Origin: Streptomyces platensis
GTDB lineage: Bacteria; Actinomycetota; Actinomycetes; Streptomycetales; Streptomycetaceae
Reading direction: 5' to 3'
Length of the DNA: 64,000 nucleotides
NCBI RefSeq assembly: GCF_008704855.1
Contig: NZ_CP023691.1
Location: forward strand, 1,426,001 to 1,490,000
Below the pieces are notes generated by a model that saw nothing but the letters and a program-made list of their open reading frames with translations, had not been told where the DNA came from and made no database searches. Shown one piece after another: positions 45,089-57,837 of the stretch. The first letter of the stretch is position 1; each line of letters begins with the position of its first letter. Made by a program: the position numbers and the translations under genes.

Positions 45089-47959
45089 TCAGCGTGCGGA
45101 AGGGCAGAGCCGGGGGCAGAGTCGGATGTCCGTACGGCTCCTTGCACCGCAACATGCCCCGCCGACCACCCCTGGGGGGACTTGCAGCCGGACGCCGTCA
45201 CCACCTCGGCCGCGCAGCGCCGCGCCGGCACCGCTCGCGCCGGGAGCAGCGCGGGGCGGGCCCCGGCCGGACTCGCCGGGGCCCGGCACCACCCGGTCGC
45301 GGGCGGCCCGCGCCCGGCCGCCCCCGCCCGGTTCGCGGCAAGCGCGCCGGGCCCGGGTCAGCGCCTCCCGGCACGGGTGCTGCGCACGACGGCACCGCCG
45401 CTGCGCCTGCCGACGAGGGCCCGCCGGCCGGTACGGAGTTCCGGTGCGCTCCCGACTCCCCGCCGCGAGCACGAGGGCAAGTTCGTGGGCGTCCTTGGCG
45501 CTGAGCAGAGGCTCACGGACCGGCCGCAGGCTCTCGGGGAGCGCGCGCACCGCCCGGCCGTACGTCCCGGTGCCGTCCGTCCCGATGCCGGACCGCGGGA
45601 CCCGGAGCAGACGCCGGGCATGTGCCGCTGCCCTGTCGTCGCCGTGCCGCCGGGCGCTGTCCACGGCGCGGCGGATCAGCGGTTCGAGCTCGCGGTGGCG
45701 CGCGGTGGTCCGGAGCGCATACGACCATGCGGTGAGGAGGTCCACGGTGGGGCCCAGCAGGCCGGGGGTCGCGTCCAGGACCCGCTCGACGGCCGTGTAC
45801 AGCCGCGGGTGCGCGGCGTGCAGCCACTCGCGGGCGGCGTCGGCATCGGCGAGTGCACGGCCCGGGCGGTCCGGGCGGCGCAGCAGATCCGGCGGGGCGC
45901 CGTGTGGCCTGATCAGCCGCGCCGCGGTCAGGACGGTGGCCCGCACATGGTCGAAGCAGCGGTGCTGGGCCGCCGCCCGCTCGGCAGGGCTCTCATGGCG
46001 CTCGCCGAGCCGCCGGGCGAACAATCCGACCAGGTCGTGATAGCGGTAGCGGTCCTCGCCGTGCGCCTCCAGCAGCCCGGCATCGACCAGCGCCTCGACC
46101 GCCGCCTCCGCCGCGTCGTCCGTGGTGTCCAGCAGCGCGGCCGCGGCGGCCCGGCAGAACGTCGGCAGGCCGCCCAGGGCGAGGGCCCGGAAGGCGTGGG
46201 CGAGGCCGGGGCCGAGTGCCTCGTAGCCGACCCGGAAGGTCGCTTCCACTCCCAGGTCGCCCACCCGCAGCTCGTCCAGCCGCCGCCGCTCGCTCAGCCG
46301 GGCCACGAGGTCGGCCAGGGCCCAGCCCGGCCGGGATGCCAGGCGGGCGGCGGCGATGCGTACGGCGAGCGGCAACCCGCCACAGACGGCGACCAGTTCG
46401 CGGGCGGCTTCCGGCTCGGCGGCCGCCCGCTCCGCCCCCACGATCGCGCCGAGCAGCCCCAGCGCCTCCGCTTCGTCCATCACCTCCACGTCGACCCGGC
46501 CGGCACCGGGCAGCGCGAGCGTCCGCGCACGGCCGGTGACCAGCACCGCGGACCCCGGCGCCCCGGGCAGCAGCGGCCGCACCTGTGCGCTGTCGCGGGC
46601 GTTGTCGAGGAGTACGAGGACCCTGCGGTCGGCGATCAGCGAGCGGTACAGGGCGGACTTCTGCTCCAGCCCGTCCGGTACGGCGCTCGCCGCGACGCCG
46701 AGCGCGCGCAGGAAGCGCGTCAGCACGGCGCCGCTGTCGGCCGGAGCCCGGCCGGTGCCCTGGAGGTCCACATACAGCTGCCCGTCGGGGAAGCAGGCGC
46801 GTACGGAATGCGCCACATGCAGCGCCAGTGCGGTCTTGCCGACCCCGCCGAGCCCACTGAGCGTCACCACCACCGGCGCCCGCCCACCGGCCGCCCCACG
46901 CAGCGCCGAGGCCAGCTGGCCGACGGCCTCCGTACGCCCCGTGAAGTCGGCGATGTCGGGCGGGAGCTGAGCCGGTACGGGTGACGGCGGGGCGGTCTGC
47001 GGGGGGATCTGCGGGGCGTTGGGCGTGGGGCCGGAAACACGCCCGGCCCCACGCCCGGTGCCCGGACCGGTCCCGGGCCCGGCACGCCCATAGCTCTCGG
47101 TCCGCTCCCGCAACTTCCCATATACCGCTCGGAGTTCGGACCCCGGCCCGGTGCCGAGTTCCGCATCGAGGGTGCGACGGGTGGCCGCGTAGGCCCCGAG
47201 GGCCTCGGCCCGGCGGCCCGCGCGGTGCAGGGCCAGCATCAGCAGGGCCTGGGTGCGTTCCCGTAGTGGATGCTCGGCGGCGAAGGCCCGCAGTCCGGCT
47301 ATCGAGTCGCCCGGCGGACCGGTCGGGCCGCCCAACTCCAGCCCGCAGTCGAAGAATTCCTCCCGGGCGGTGACGCACAGTTCGGTGAGCCGGTCGCGCT
47401 GCCGCTGGGCGTACGGTCCGGGCAGTCCGGCCAGCGCCGTACCCTCCGGGAGTGCCAGCGCACCCCTCAGTTGCTCGTACGCGCCCGCGGTGTCGCCCGC
47501 GCGTCGCAACCGGCGGGCCGTGACCAGCCGCTCCTCGAAGCCCGCCGCGTCCAGCGCCTCGCCGGGGAGGCGTAATGCGTAGCCACCGCCCGACGACACC
47601 AGCAGCTGTGCGTGCTGCCGGGGCGCACGCTCCGGCTCCAACAGGCCGCGCAGCCGGGAGATATACGTCCGCACGGTGCCCACCGCCCGCGGCGGCGGCC
47701 GCTCGTCCCACAGCGCGTCCACCAACTGCGCTACGGAGACCGGCCGGCCGGCGTGCAGCAGCAGCATCGCCAGTACGGCGCGCTGCTGTGGCGGGCCGAG
47801 CGGCAGCGGACGGTCTCCGCGCCAGGCCCGCACCGGGCCGAGCACCTGAAACCGCAGCCGCCCGGCGCGGTCCGGGCTGCCCGCCCGTTCCGCGCCCGAC
47901 GGCTCATTTGCGTCGCTGTGCACCGCCGGCTCGCTCCCCTGCCCCTGTCGACCTGCCAC
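45089..47959 (-). CDS. SARP/BTAD-STAND regulator within the CIS locus
   Basis: This is a 956-residue AfsR/SARP-type activator. It has an OmpR-like winged helix (about 35-105, LRFQVLGPVRAWRGDRPLPLG...), a BTAD helical domain (to about 290), a Pro-rich linker and a NB-ARC ATPase with P-loop GLGGVGKT (369-376) and VLLDNARD, then helices. GTG 47959 follows AAGGGG. The last 100 or so residues are Arg/Gly/Pro-rich and look unlike protein, so a frameshift or lost stop near 45420 is possible. It ends 38 bp before the membrane-protein gene. Confidence 0.88.
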   Translation of the reverse strand: MAGRQGQGSEPAVHSDANEPSGAERAGSPDRAGRLRFQVLGPVRAWRGDRPLPLGPPQQRAVLAMLLLHAGRPVSVAQLVDALWDERPPPRAVGTVRTYISRLRGLLEPERAPRQHAQLLVSSGGGYALRLPGEALDAAGFEERLVTARRLRRAGDTAGAYEQLRGALALPEGTALAGLPGPYAQRQRDRLTELCVTAREEFFDCGLELGGPTGPPGDSIAGLRAFAAEHPLRERTQALLMLALHRAGRRAEALGAYAATRRTLDAELGTGPGSELRAVYGKLRERTESYGRAGPGTGPGTGRGAGRVSGPTPNAPQIPPQTAPPSPVPAQLPPDIADFTGRTEAVGQLASALRGAAGGRAPVVVTLSGLGGVGKTALALHVAHSVRACFPDGQLYVDLQGTGRAPADSGAVLTRFLRALGVAASAVPDGLEQKSALYRSLIADRRVLVLLDNARDSAQVRPLLPGAPGSAVLVTGRARTLALPGAGRVDVEVMDEAEALGLLGAIVGAERAAAEPEAARELVAVCGGLPLAVRIAAARLASRPGWALADLVARLSERRRLDELRVGDLGVEATFRVGYEALGPGLAHAFRALALGGLPTFCRAAAAALLDTTDDAAEAAVEALVDAGLLEAHGEDRYRYHDLVGLFARRLGERHESPAERAAAQHRCFDHVRATVLTAARLIRPHGAPPDLLRRPDRPGRALADADAAREWLHAAHPRLYTAVERVLDATPGLLGPTVDLLTAWSYALRTTARHRELEPLIRRAVDSARRHGDDRAAAHARRLLRVPRSGIGTDGTGTYGRAVRALPESLRPVREPLLSAKDAHELALVLAAGSRERTGTPYRPAGPRRQAQRRCRRAQHPCREALTRARRACREPGGGGRARAARDRVVPGPGESGRGPPRAAPGASGAGAALRGRGGDGVRLQVPPGVVGGACCGARSRTDIRLCPRLCPSAR

Positions 47960-48291
47960 GCCACCCCTTCGGACCAGCACTGATGTACCGGCCGTACCAA
48001 ACGTAGCCCAGCATGCGAACACTGATTCCAGGAAAACGTCTGATATTGACCCAACGCCCATTCCCCCCTCTTTCTCCGGCCGCCAGGGCTTCTCGGCGCC
48101 GCTCACCAGCGTTTCCCGTGCACATCGGTGTCCGGCAGGGCAATCGCGCTGCCCGTTCGGCTCCCCTTCCGCCTCTGGAGGTGATCAGCGCTGCGGCCGA
48201 AAATCGGCGTGGGGCCACCTGGGCCGGGCCACGGGGCCACTCAGGACGGACCCCGGACCAACGAATCACCGGCCGCCAGAACGGAGCCCTC
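47960..48291. other. Divergent promoter region between the SARP regulator and first cargo candidate
   Basis: About 330 bp. It carries A/T-richer stretches around 47990-48050 (e.g. GATATTGACC at 48041-48050, a possible -35) that should serve the two divergent genes. I see no gene in it. Confidence 0.45.
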
Positions 48292-49488
48292 GTGCACGCA
48301 CACGAACGGCGGGCCACGGGAGGGGAATCGGCGCCACGCACCGCCACCCGCGGACCCGAGCGCCCCCGCACCCCCGCATCGGCCCTGTCCACCCATGGGC
48401 CGGATGCGCTGCGCACCCTCCAACGGACCGCGGGCAACGCGGCGGTCGCCCGCGCGCTGGCGCCGGAACAGGCAAGAGAGCCACAGCAGGTGCAGCGGTA
48501 CGCGGAGGGTGAGGCCGCACACGGCTTCGACAAGGTCTCCTCGCAGGGCGGCATCGCCCTCCGGGGACGGCAGGAGGCGTACGCCGACGCAGACATGATC
48601 ACCGCCGCCGCGCACAGCCTCGACTCCCAGGACCGGGTGCCGATCACCCTGGAGCGCGGGGCGGCGGTGCAGGTCGGTGAGCGCACTCTGTACCGGGTGC
48701 TGCCCGTGTACAAGGACGCGGCCAGGGCGGAGGCCGCCGTACGGGCCGCCGGCCGCAATCCGGAAGGGGCCGGTCACGAGCCCGTACGCGGGGACACCGG
48801 GGCCCAGCGCGACGACAAGCGTGCCGCCTACCTGCGCTCCCTGGCCGATCCCCCGGAACTCCGGCAGCTCGTCGCCCTCACCCAGCGCATCGTGACGGCC
48901 CGCCAGGCGCGGGCCGAACCGCGCAGCTCCGCCGTCGACGGCCTGCGGGCCGAGGCCATGAAGCTGGCGGTGGCCACGATGGGCGGCGGCTGGGTCGCCG
49001 CGCGCTTCCCCTACCCGGAGCGCACGGGCCGGGACGGGCTGACCGACCTCGCCGTCCTCATGCCCGGCCTGACCTCCGACTTCCTCGCCGGCCTCCCCGC
49101 CGTCGAGAACCAGGAGGCCCAGGTGCACGAGCTGCTCATCACGCTCCCCAACGACTGCCAGGCAGCGGCGGCCCAGCTCATCGGCAGGCCGGCGGACGGC
49201 GGGCTCAGCGTGCGGCGTGACGCCCCCGCCGTCGGTGAGAACCACTACGTCGACCTGACCGGAGCGGCCCCGGACGGCTGGGCGAACCACTTCGCCGCCG
49301 TCATCCTGCGCGACGGCTCCGACACCCTGACGTACGAGACCGCCGCCGACCGCACCAGCGTGGTTCAGCACGGCAAGTCCCTCGGCTACTTCGCGCTGTA
49401 CGGCCGGGCCGGGACCGACCAGTCCTTCGACACCGTCATCCGCGGCCAGAACCTGGCGTACGCAGCACGGACGGCGCCGCCCACGTGA
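48292..49488 (+). CDS. Candidate CIS effector: cysteine-hydrolase-like C-terminal domain
   Basis: This is a 398-residue protein. The disordered N-terminus holds LQRTAGNAAV (43-52) and VQR (67-69), the signature shared with DUF4157 proteins of Streptomyces CIS. The C-terminal domain has LPNDCQAAAAQLIG (Cys289), GWANHFAAVIL (His333) and DGSDTLTYE (Asp343 or Glu349). This Cys-His-acidic order and spacing fit a transglutaminase- or papain-like hydrolase. GTG 48292 follows GGAG. No signal peptide is seen. It heads the sheath-side gene group, so injection or release by the CIS is inferred. Confidence 0.7.
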   Translation: MHAHERRATGGESAPRTATRGPERPRTPASALSTHGPDALRTLQRTAGNAAVARALAPEQAREPQQVQRYAEGEAAHGFDKVSSQGGIALRGRQEAYADADMITAAAHSLDSQDRVPITLERGAAVQVGERTLYRVLPVYKDAARAEAAVRAAGRNPEGAGHEPVRGDTGAQRDDKRAAYLRSLADPPELRQLVALTQRIVTARQARAEPRSSAVDGLRAEAMKLAVATMGGGWVAARFPYPERTGRDGLTDLAVLMPGLTSDFLAGLPAVENQEAQVHELLITLPNDCQAAAAQLIGRPADGGLSVRRDAPAVGENHYVDLTGAAPDGWANHFAAVILRDGSDTLTYETAADRTSVVQHGKSLGYFALYGRAGTDQSFDTVIRGQNLAYAARTAPPT

Positions 49489-49622
49489 CCGATCGGGCAG
49501 TGCGCTCTGCCCCCGAAGGCGCCCGTTCGTCTCTACAGCCGGGGCCGCCCGTCCGCCAGGGTTGAAAGCGTAGGGCGCAAAGACGGCCAGCAGTGGTCAG
49601 CAGGGTATGGGGGAGGAACGAC

Positions 49623-51347
49623 GTGCGGGCACAGGATCGGCAGCCGGGCTCGGGGAGCGCACGCCCGGGGGCGGCGCAGCCCGCCCGTACGACGCCCTCC
49701 CCGGCTTCCGACGCGGCCCGCCGGACAGCGGCCGGCGAGGCGGAGCGGCTGACCCCGGAGGCGGCCGCCGCCCTCCAACGGGCCGTGGGCAACGCGGCGT
49801 TCACCGCCGCCCTGGCCGGCCAGGAGCAGCACCGGCAAGGCCCGGGCTGCGGACACGGCGCACCCCCCACCGTGCAGCGCTCGGCCGTCCAGGATGTCCT
49901 GCGCGCGCCCGGCCGCCCCCTCGACGAGCCGGTCCGCGCCGACATGGAGACCCGCCTGGGCGCGGACTTCTCCGACGTGCGGGTGCACACCGACACCTCC
50001 GCCCATGAGTCGGCCGAGGCCGTCCAGGCGCATGCGTACACCTCCGGTTCGCACATCGTCTTCCAGCGCGGCCGCTACGACACGTCCTCCGCGTCCGGCC
50101 GCCACATGCTCGCGCACGAACTGACGCACGTCATCCAGCAGCGCAACGGCCCGGTCGCGGGCACCGACCGCGGTGACGGGACGAAGGTGAGCGACCCGTC
50201 CGACCGGTTCGAGAAGGAAGCGGAGGCCAACGCGAGCCGGGTGCTGTCCGCAGAGGTGCAGCGGACGGCCGACCCCGCACCCGCGCCGGGCCACGGCACC
50301 ACGGGCGGGCATCATCCCGTACAGCGGACCTTCAAGATCGCGAACAAGACCGTCACGACCGCTGACGATGTCCTTCCCGTCGAATCGCTGATCGCCAAGG
50401 GCAAGGCACGCCATGCCCGGTGGGACGACGACTTCAAGACCAAGGTCCGGAACGAACTCGTCAAGATGGCGGGCGAGGAGCAGGACCTCGGGCGGTACGG
50501 GTCGTACGAGGATCTCCTGGACTTCGCCGAGAAGCGGGTCCGCGCGGCAGCGGCGGCCCACCTTCCGCCGGTGGTTCCCACCGCCATCAAGACCGGTGCG
50601 TCGAACCCGGAGCACACGGCAGCGAAGATCTCCGAGACCGAGCAGATCCATCGCCTCGCCGAGGTCCGCCGGCGGCTTTCGCTGCGCGGGACGGAACAGG
50701 ACCTCGACGGGTTCCGCAATCGCCAGAAGATGGTGAACCCGTTCAAGCACAAGCCGACCGGAAACGCCTACTCCATCGGCCATACCGGAAACTTCGTCCT
50801 GGGCGGCCCCCAGGAAGGCGAGTACGACACGCTTTTCGAACGCGCCGCGAACAGCAGCGGCCTGTCCGACAAGGAACTCGCCAAGCATTTCATCCGGGCC
50901 CTGACCGAGCCGGAATATGGCTTCGAGGGCATGAGCGAGGACGGCCGCAAATACTGCACGAAGGTGGTCGCCATCATCCAGGGCGCCGAATTCCGCCGGG
51001 CCGCCGCCAACCCGACCGTGGCGATCGCCGCCTTCAACCAGGTCGTCACCGGCGAGGCCGGCACGCTGCACGAGGCCCTCAACCGGTACGCCATCTTCGC
51101 CAAGGCCAAGGGGAACTCCGCCACCGGCGGCTCCAAGGACTCGCAGTTCCACCGCGATGCGGACGTGGACCAGGACGACGGGGACTTCAAGAAGCGGGCG
51201 ATCAACGAATACCAGGCACTCGCTCAGCTGGTCTCCGCCAACGACTTCGATCCGAACGACGCGGAAGAGTTCTACAAGGGGTGCGACAAGATCGCCGCCA
51301 CCTCGATGAGCTCCTTCACCGCCACCTTCGAATACGCGATGCCCTGA
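49623..51347 (+). CDS. DUF4157 (eCIS core domain) metalloprotease with novel C-terminal domain
   Basis: This is a 574-residue protein. LQRAVGNAAF (51-60) is followed by VQR (84-86). The DUF4157 domain (about 96-178) has the strand LGADFSDVRVHTD and the zinc motif HELTH (165-169). VQR repeats at 212-214 and 233-235. Residues 236-574 form a domain I do not recognise (IANKTVTTADDVL... to the end). DUF4157 proteins are strongly tied to CIS loci as cargo or its processors. GTG 49623 follows GGAGG; an in-frame GTG at 49593 is less likely. It lies directly before the sheath gene. Confidence 0.85.
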   Translation: MRAQDRQPGSGSARPGAAQPARTTPSPASDAARRTAAGEAERLTPEAAAALQRAVGNAAFTAALAGQEQHRQGPGCGHGAPPTVQRSAVQDVLRAPGRPLDEPVRADMETRLGADFSDVRVHTDTSAHESAEAVQAHAYTSGSHIVFQRGRYDTSSASGRHMLAHELTHVIQQRNGPVAGTDRGDGTKVSDPSDRFEKEAEANASRVLSAEVQRTADPAPAPGHGTTGGHHPVQRTFKIANKTVTTADDVLPVESLIAKGKARHARWDDDFKTKVRNELVKMAGEEQDLGRYGSYEDLLDFAEKRVRAAAAAHLPPVVPTAIKTGASNPEHTAAKISETEQIHRLAEVRRRLSLRGTEQDLDGFRNRQKMVNPFKHKPTGNAYSIGHTGNFVLGGPQEGEYDTLFERAANSSGLSDKELAKHFIRALTEPEYGFEGMSEDGRKYCTKVVAIIQGAEFRRAAANPTVAIAAFNQVVTGEAGTLHEALNRYAIFAKAKGNSATGGSKDSQFHRDADVDQDDGDFKKRAINEYQALAQLVSANDFDPNDAEEFYKGCDKIAATSMSSFTATFEYAMP

Positions 51348-51397
51348 CCCTCATCGCCCGCCATTCCTTCAGCGTCAGCACACCTCACGAGAAGCAA

Positions 51398-51415
51398 GCG
51401 AACCGGCCGGTTCGC
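51398..51415. promoter_or_regulatory. 18-bp perfect palindrome just before the sheath gene
   Basis: GCGAACCGGCCGGTTCGC (51398-51415) is symmetric without a loop and ends 21 bp before the sheath ATG, next to its CAGGGAG ribosome site. A loopless dyad suits a protein-binding operator for the structural genes, or a translational cap on sheath production. Confidence 0.55.
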
Positions 51416-51436
51416 CTATCCAGGGAGTAACAGAAC

Positions 51437-53020
51437 ATGCCCAGCTACCTGTCCCCCGGCGTCTATGTCGAGGAAGTCGCCAGCGGATCGCGGCCCATTG
51501 AAGGGGTCGGGACATCGGTGGCGGCCTTTGTCGGCCTCGCTCCCACCGGTCCGCTCAATGAGCCGACCCTGGTGACGAACTGGTCCCAGTACGTGGCCGC
51601 CTTCGGGGAGTTCACGGACGGGTACTACCTCGCGCACTCCGTGTACGGCTTCTTCAACAACGGTGGCACCGCCGCGTATGTCGTACGGGTCGGCGGGACC
51701 GACGACGGAGCGCAGCAGGCCGCCGCGGCCCCGGAGGCGCCCAGGGCGCTGACGGCCGGTGAGCCCAGCGCGCTCGGGGCCTTCAAGGTCTCGGCGATCG
51801 CGGCCGGTTCGGCCAACGGCGGAGCGCTCACCGTCGAGGTGCAGGACGTCGAGGGCGAGGGCAGCGCCGACCGGTTCAAGCTGGTCGTCAAGGACGGCGA
51901 CAAGGCCGTCGAGAGCTTCGACGTCAGCGCGAAGAAGAGCGCGCGGAACTATGTCGTCGCGCAGGTGAAGCAGCGCTCCAAGACGATCGTCATCGAAGAG
52001 GCCGTCCCGGCCGGGCAGTTGACGAAGCCGGACGCCCAGCAGGTCACGCTGGCCCCGCCCACCCCGGCACCCGCCGCCCCCGCCCCCGCCGGGAACGGCG
52101 CGGTCGAGCGGCTCGCCTCCGGCCAGTTCATCGGCGACTCCGCCGACCGCACCGGCTTCGGCGGCCTGGAGGCGCTCGACGAGGTCAACATGGTCGCCGT
52201 CCCCGACCTGATGGCCGCCTACCAGCAGGGCCTGATCGACCTGGAGCAGGTCAAGGCCGTCCAGCTGGGTCTGGTCGCGCACTGCGAGCTGATGGGCGAC
52301 CGGATGGCGATCCTGGACCCGCCGCCGGCGCTCAACGCCCGCGACATCCGTAAGTGGCGCCAGGAGGTCGCGGGCTACGACTCCCGCTACGCCGCGCTCT
52401 ACTACCCCTGGATCAAGGCCTTCGACCCGGCCAACGGCCAGACCCGCATCATCCCGCCGTCCGGCCACATGGCCGGTGTGTGGGCCCGTAACGACTCCGA
52501 GCGCGGCGTCCACAAGGCCCCCGCCAACGAAATCGTCCGCGGGGCCGTCGACCTGGAGCTCCAGATCACCCGCGGCGAGCAGGATCTGCTCAACCCGGTC
52601 GGCGTGAACTGCATCCGGGCCTTCCCCGGCCGCGGCATCCGGGTGTGGGGCGCACGGACCATGGCCTCCGACCCGGCCTGGCGTTACCTGAACGTGCGGC
52701 GCTACTTCAACTACCTGGAGGAGTCGATTCTCATCGGCACCCAGTGGGTGGTGTTCGAGCCGAACGACGCGGCGCTGTGGGCCCGTATCCGGCGCAACAT
52801 CTCGGCGTTCCTGGTGAATGAGTGGCGCTCTGGCGCCCTGTTCGGGCAGCGGCCCGAGGACGCGTTCTATGTGAAGTGTGACGCGGAGACCAACCCCGTC
52901 GAGTCCGTCGACCTGGGCCGGGTCGTGTGCGAGATCGGCATCGCGCCGGTCAAGCCCGCCGAATTCGTGGTCTTCCGGCTGGCCCAGTTCTCGGGTGGCG
53001 GCGGGGAGCTGGAGGAGTAA
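51437..53020 (+). CDS. cis2: CIS contractile sheath protein
   Basis: This is a 527-residue phage-tail sheath protein. The N-terminus PSYLSPGVYVEEVASGSRPIEGVGTSVAAFVG is the sheath signature, followed by AYVVRVGG. A variable insert with a Pro/Ala linker (about 95-225) leads into the conserved end SRYAALYYPWIKAFDP, RYFNYLEESILIGTQWVVFEPN and PAEFVVFRLAQF. Sheath subunits wrap the tube and contract to drive it. Abundant expression is expected from its good ribosome site. Confidence 0.95.
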   Translation: MPSYLSPGVYVEEVASGSRPIEGVGTSVAAFVGLAPTGPLNEPTLVTNWSQYVAAFGEFTDGYYLAHSVYGFFNNGGTAAYVVRVGGTDDGAQQAAAAPEAPRALTAGEPSALGAFKVSAIAAGSANGGALTVEVQDVEGEGSADRFKLVVKDGDKAVESFDVSAKKSARNYVVAQVKQRSKTIVIEEAVPAGQLTKPDAQQVTLAPPTPAPAAPAPAGNGAVERLASGQFIGDSADRTGFGGLEALDEVNMVAVPDLMAAYQQGLIDLEQVKAVQLGLVAHCELMGDRMAILDPPPALNARDIRKWRQEVAGYDSRYAALYYPWIKAFDPANGQTRIIPPSGHMAGVWARNDSERGVHKAPANEIVRGAVDLELQITRGEQDLLNPVGVNCIRAFPGRGIRVWGARTMASDPAWRYLNVRRYFNYLEESILIGTQWVVFEPNDAALWARIRRNISAFLVNEWRSGALFGQRPEDAFYVKCDAETNPVESVDLGRVVCEIGIAPVKPAEFVVFRLAQFSGGGGELEE

Positions 53021-53109
53021 ACGTTCAGTGATTCCGGGCCCGGCGCCCGCCCTCTTCCTCACCCCTCTCCCCGTCACCACTTTTCTTCTCACCACAGGAG
53101 TGAACCACC

Positions 53110-53553
53110 TTGTCCCTTCAGCCCGGTGATGCCCTCACCTCACACAATTTCGGCCTCCAGATCGACGGCGTGATGGTCGAATACCTCCAGGAGGTCAGCG
53201 GACTGACCATGGAGCAGGACGTCATCGAATATCAGCAGGTCTCGGCGGACGGCAAGCCCGTCGTGAAGAAGATGCCCGGCACGAAGAAGGCCGGCGAATG
53301 CACCGTGACCCGCGGTATGACGCAGAGCGGCGCGTTCAGCGAGTGGATCAACAAGTCCATCGCGGGCGACATGGGTTCGGCCCGTAAGAACGCCACCATC
53401 ATGATGATGGACTACCAGAACAACCCCGTGAAGCGTTACAACATGCGCAATGCCTGGTGCAGCAAGGTCGAGACCAGCGGGGTCAAGGCGGGCGACGCCG
53501 CCGCGCTGACCGAGCAGGTCACGATCGTCTTCGAAGAGCTGGTCATCGAGTAA
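53110..53553 (+). CDS. cis1: CIS inner tube protein
   Basis: This is a 147-residue tube protein of the phage T4 gp19 / AFP1 family. Stretches HNFGLQIDGVMVEYLQEVSGLTMEQDVIEYQQ and the end EQVTIVFEELVIE are typical. Rings of this protein stack into the tube that carries cargo. TTG 53110 starts it, with AGGAG about 10 bp upstream. A pyrimidine-rich leader (about 53050-53095) separates it from the sheath gene. Confidence 0.94.
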   Translation: MSLQPGDALTSHNFGLQIDGVMVEYLQEVSGLTMEQDVIEYQQVSADGKPVVKKMPGTKKAGECTVTRGMTQSGAFSEWINKSIAGDMGSARKNATIMMMDYQNNPVKRYNMRNAWCSKVETSGVKAGDAAALTEQVTIVFEELVIE

Positions 53554-53966
53554 TGCGGCGCGAGGGCCCGGCGGGGGCGCAACAGCAACGCGAGCCGTTG
53601 CGTACGGAATTCGAATTCGAGCTGCCACGCGGATTCGTGGACGAGTCCGGGACCGTGCACCGAAACGGTGCGATGCGGCTCGCGACGGCACGGGACGAAC
53701 TGATCCCGCTGCGGGATGTGCGCGTGCGCGAGAACCCGGCATATCTGTCGGTCGTGCTGCTGGGCCGGGTCATCACCCGGCTCGGGACGCTCGCCTCCGT
53801 GCACGACGGGACGGTGGAGAACATGTTCGCCTCCGACCTGGCCTTTCTTCAGGACTTCTACCGGCAGATCAATGCGGAGGGGCATACCCGCGCCGCGGTG
53901 TCCTGCCCGCACTGCGAGGAGTCCTTCGAAGTGGAGCTGGCCGGGAGCCGCCTGGGGGAATCGTGA
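53553..53966 (+). CDS. Small zinc-ribbon CIS protein (tail assembly chaperone-like)
   Basis: This 137-residue protein overlaps the tube stop by 1 bp (TAATG). It has RVRENPAYLSVVLLGRVITRLG and NMFASDLAFLQDFYRQIN, then a CPHCEESFEVEL zinc-ribbon end. Proteins here in contractile phages act as assembly chaperones for the tape measure. The function is inferred from place and size. Its stop overlaps the next gene by 4 bp. Confidence 0.75.
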   Translation: MRREGPAGAQQQREPLRTEFEFELPRGFVDESGTVHRNGAMRLATARDELIPLRDVRVRENPAYLSVVLLGRVITRLGTLASVHDGTVENMFASDLAFLQDFYRQINAEGHTRAAVSCPHCEESFEVELAGSRLGES

Positions 53967-54121
53967 CGTACGCGACCGGGCGTATCGAAGAGGAAGTCGC
54001 TTATCTCGCCTACCACTTCCACTGGGGCATCGACGACATCCTCGATCTCGAACACGCCGACCGGCGCGCGTACGTGTCACAGATCGCCGCCCTGGTGGAG
54101 CGGGCTGAAGGGAAGCAGTGA
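53963..54121 (+). CDS. DUF6760 small CIS protein
   Basis: This 52-residue protein starts at GTG 53963 (GTGA overlap). It reads TYATGRIEEEVAYLAYHFHW and continues through a short helix, matching the DUF6760 family found only in CIS and phage-tail loci. With the preceding gene it resembles the pair of frame-linked chaperones between tube and tape measure in phages. Role inferred. Confidence 0.7.
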   Translation: MTYATGRIEEEVAYLAYHFHWGIDDILDLEHADRRAYVSQIAALVERAEGKQ

Positions 54122-54127
54122 CGGAGG

Positions 54128-57724
<3,597 letters not shown>

Positions 57725-57837
57725 CCCGCGCCAGCGCCCGTCCCCGCCCCAGCCCCCGTCTCCGTCCCCCTCCAGATCCCGACCCGCGTCCCCCTCCAGC
57801 CCGCTCATCGCCACCTCACCCGAAAGAACCACCGACC

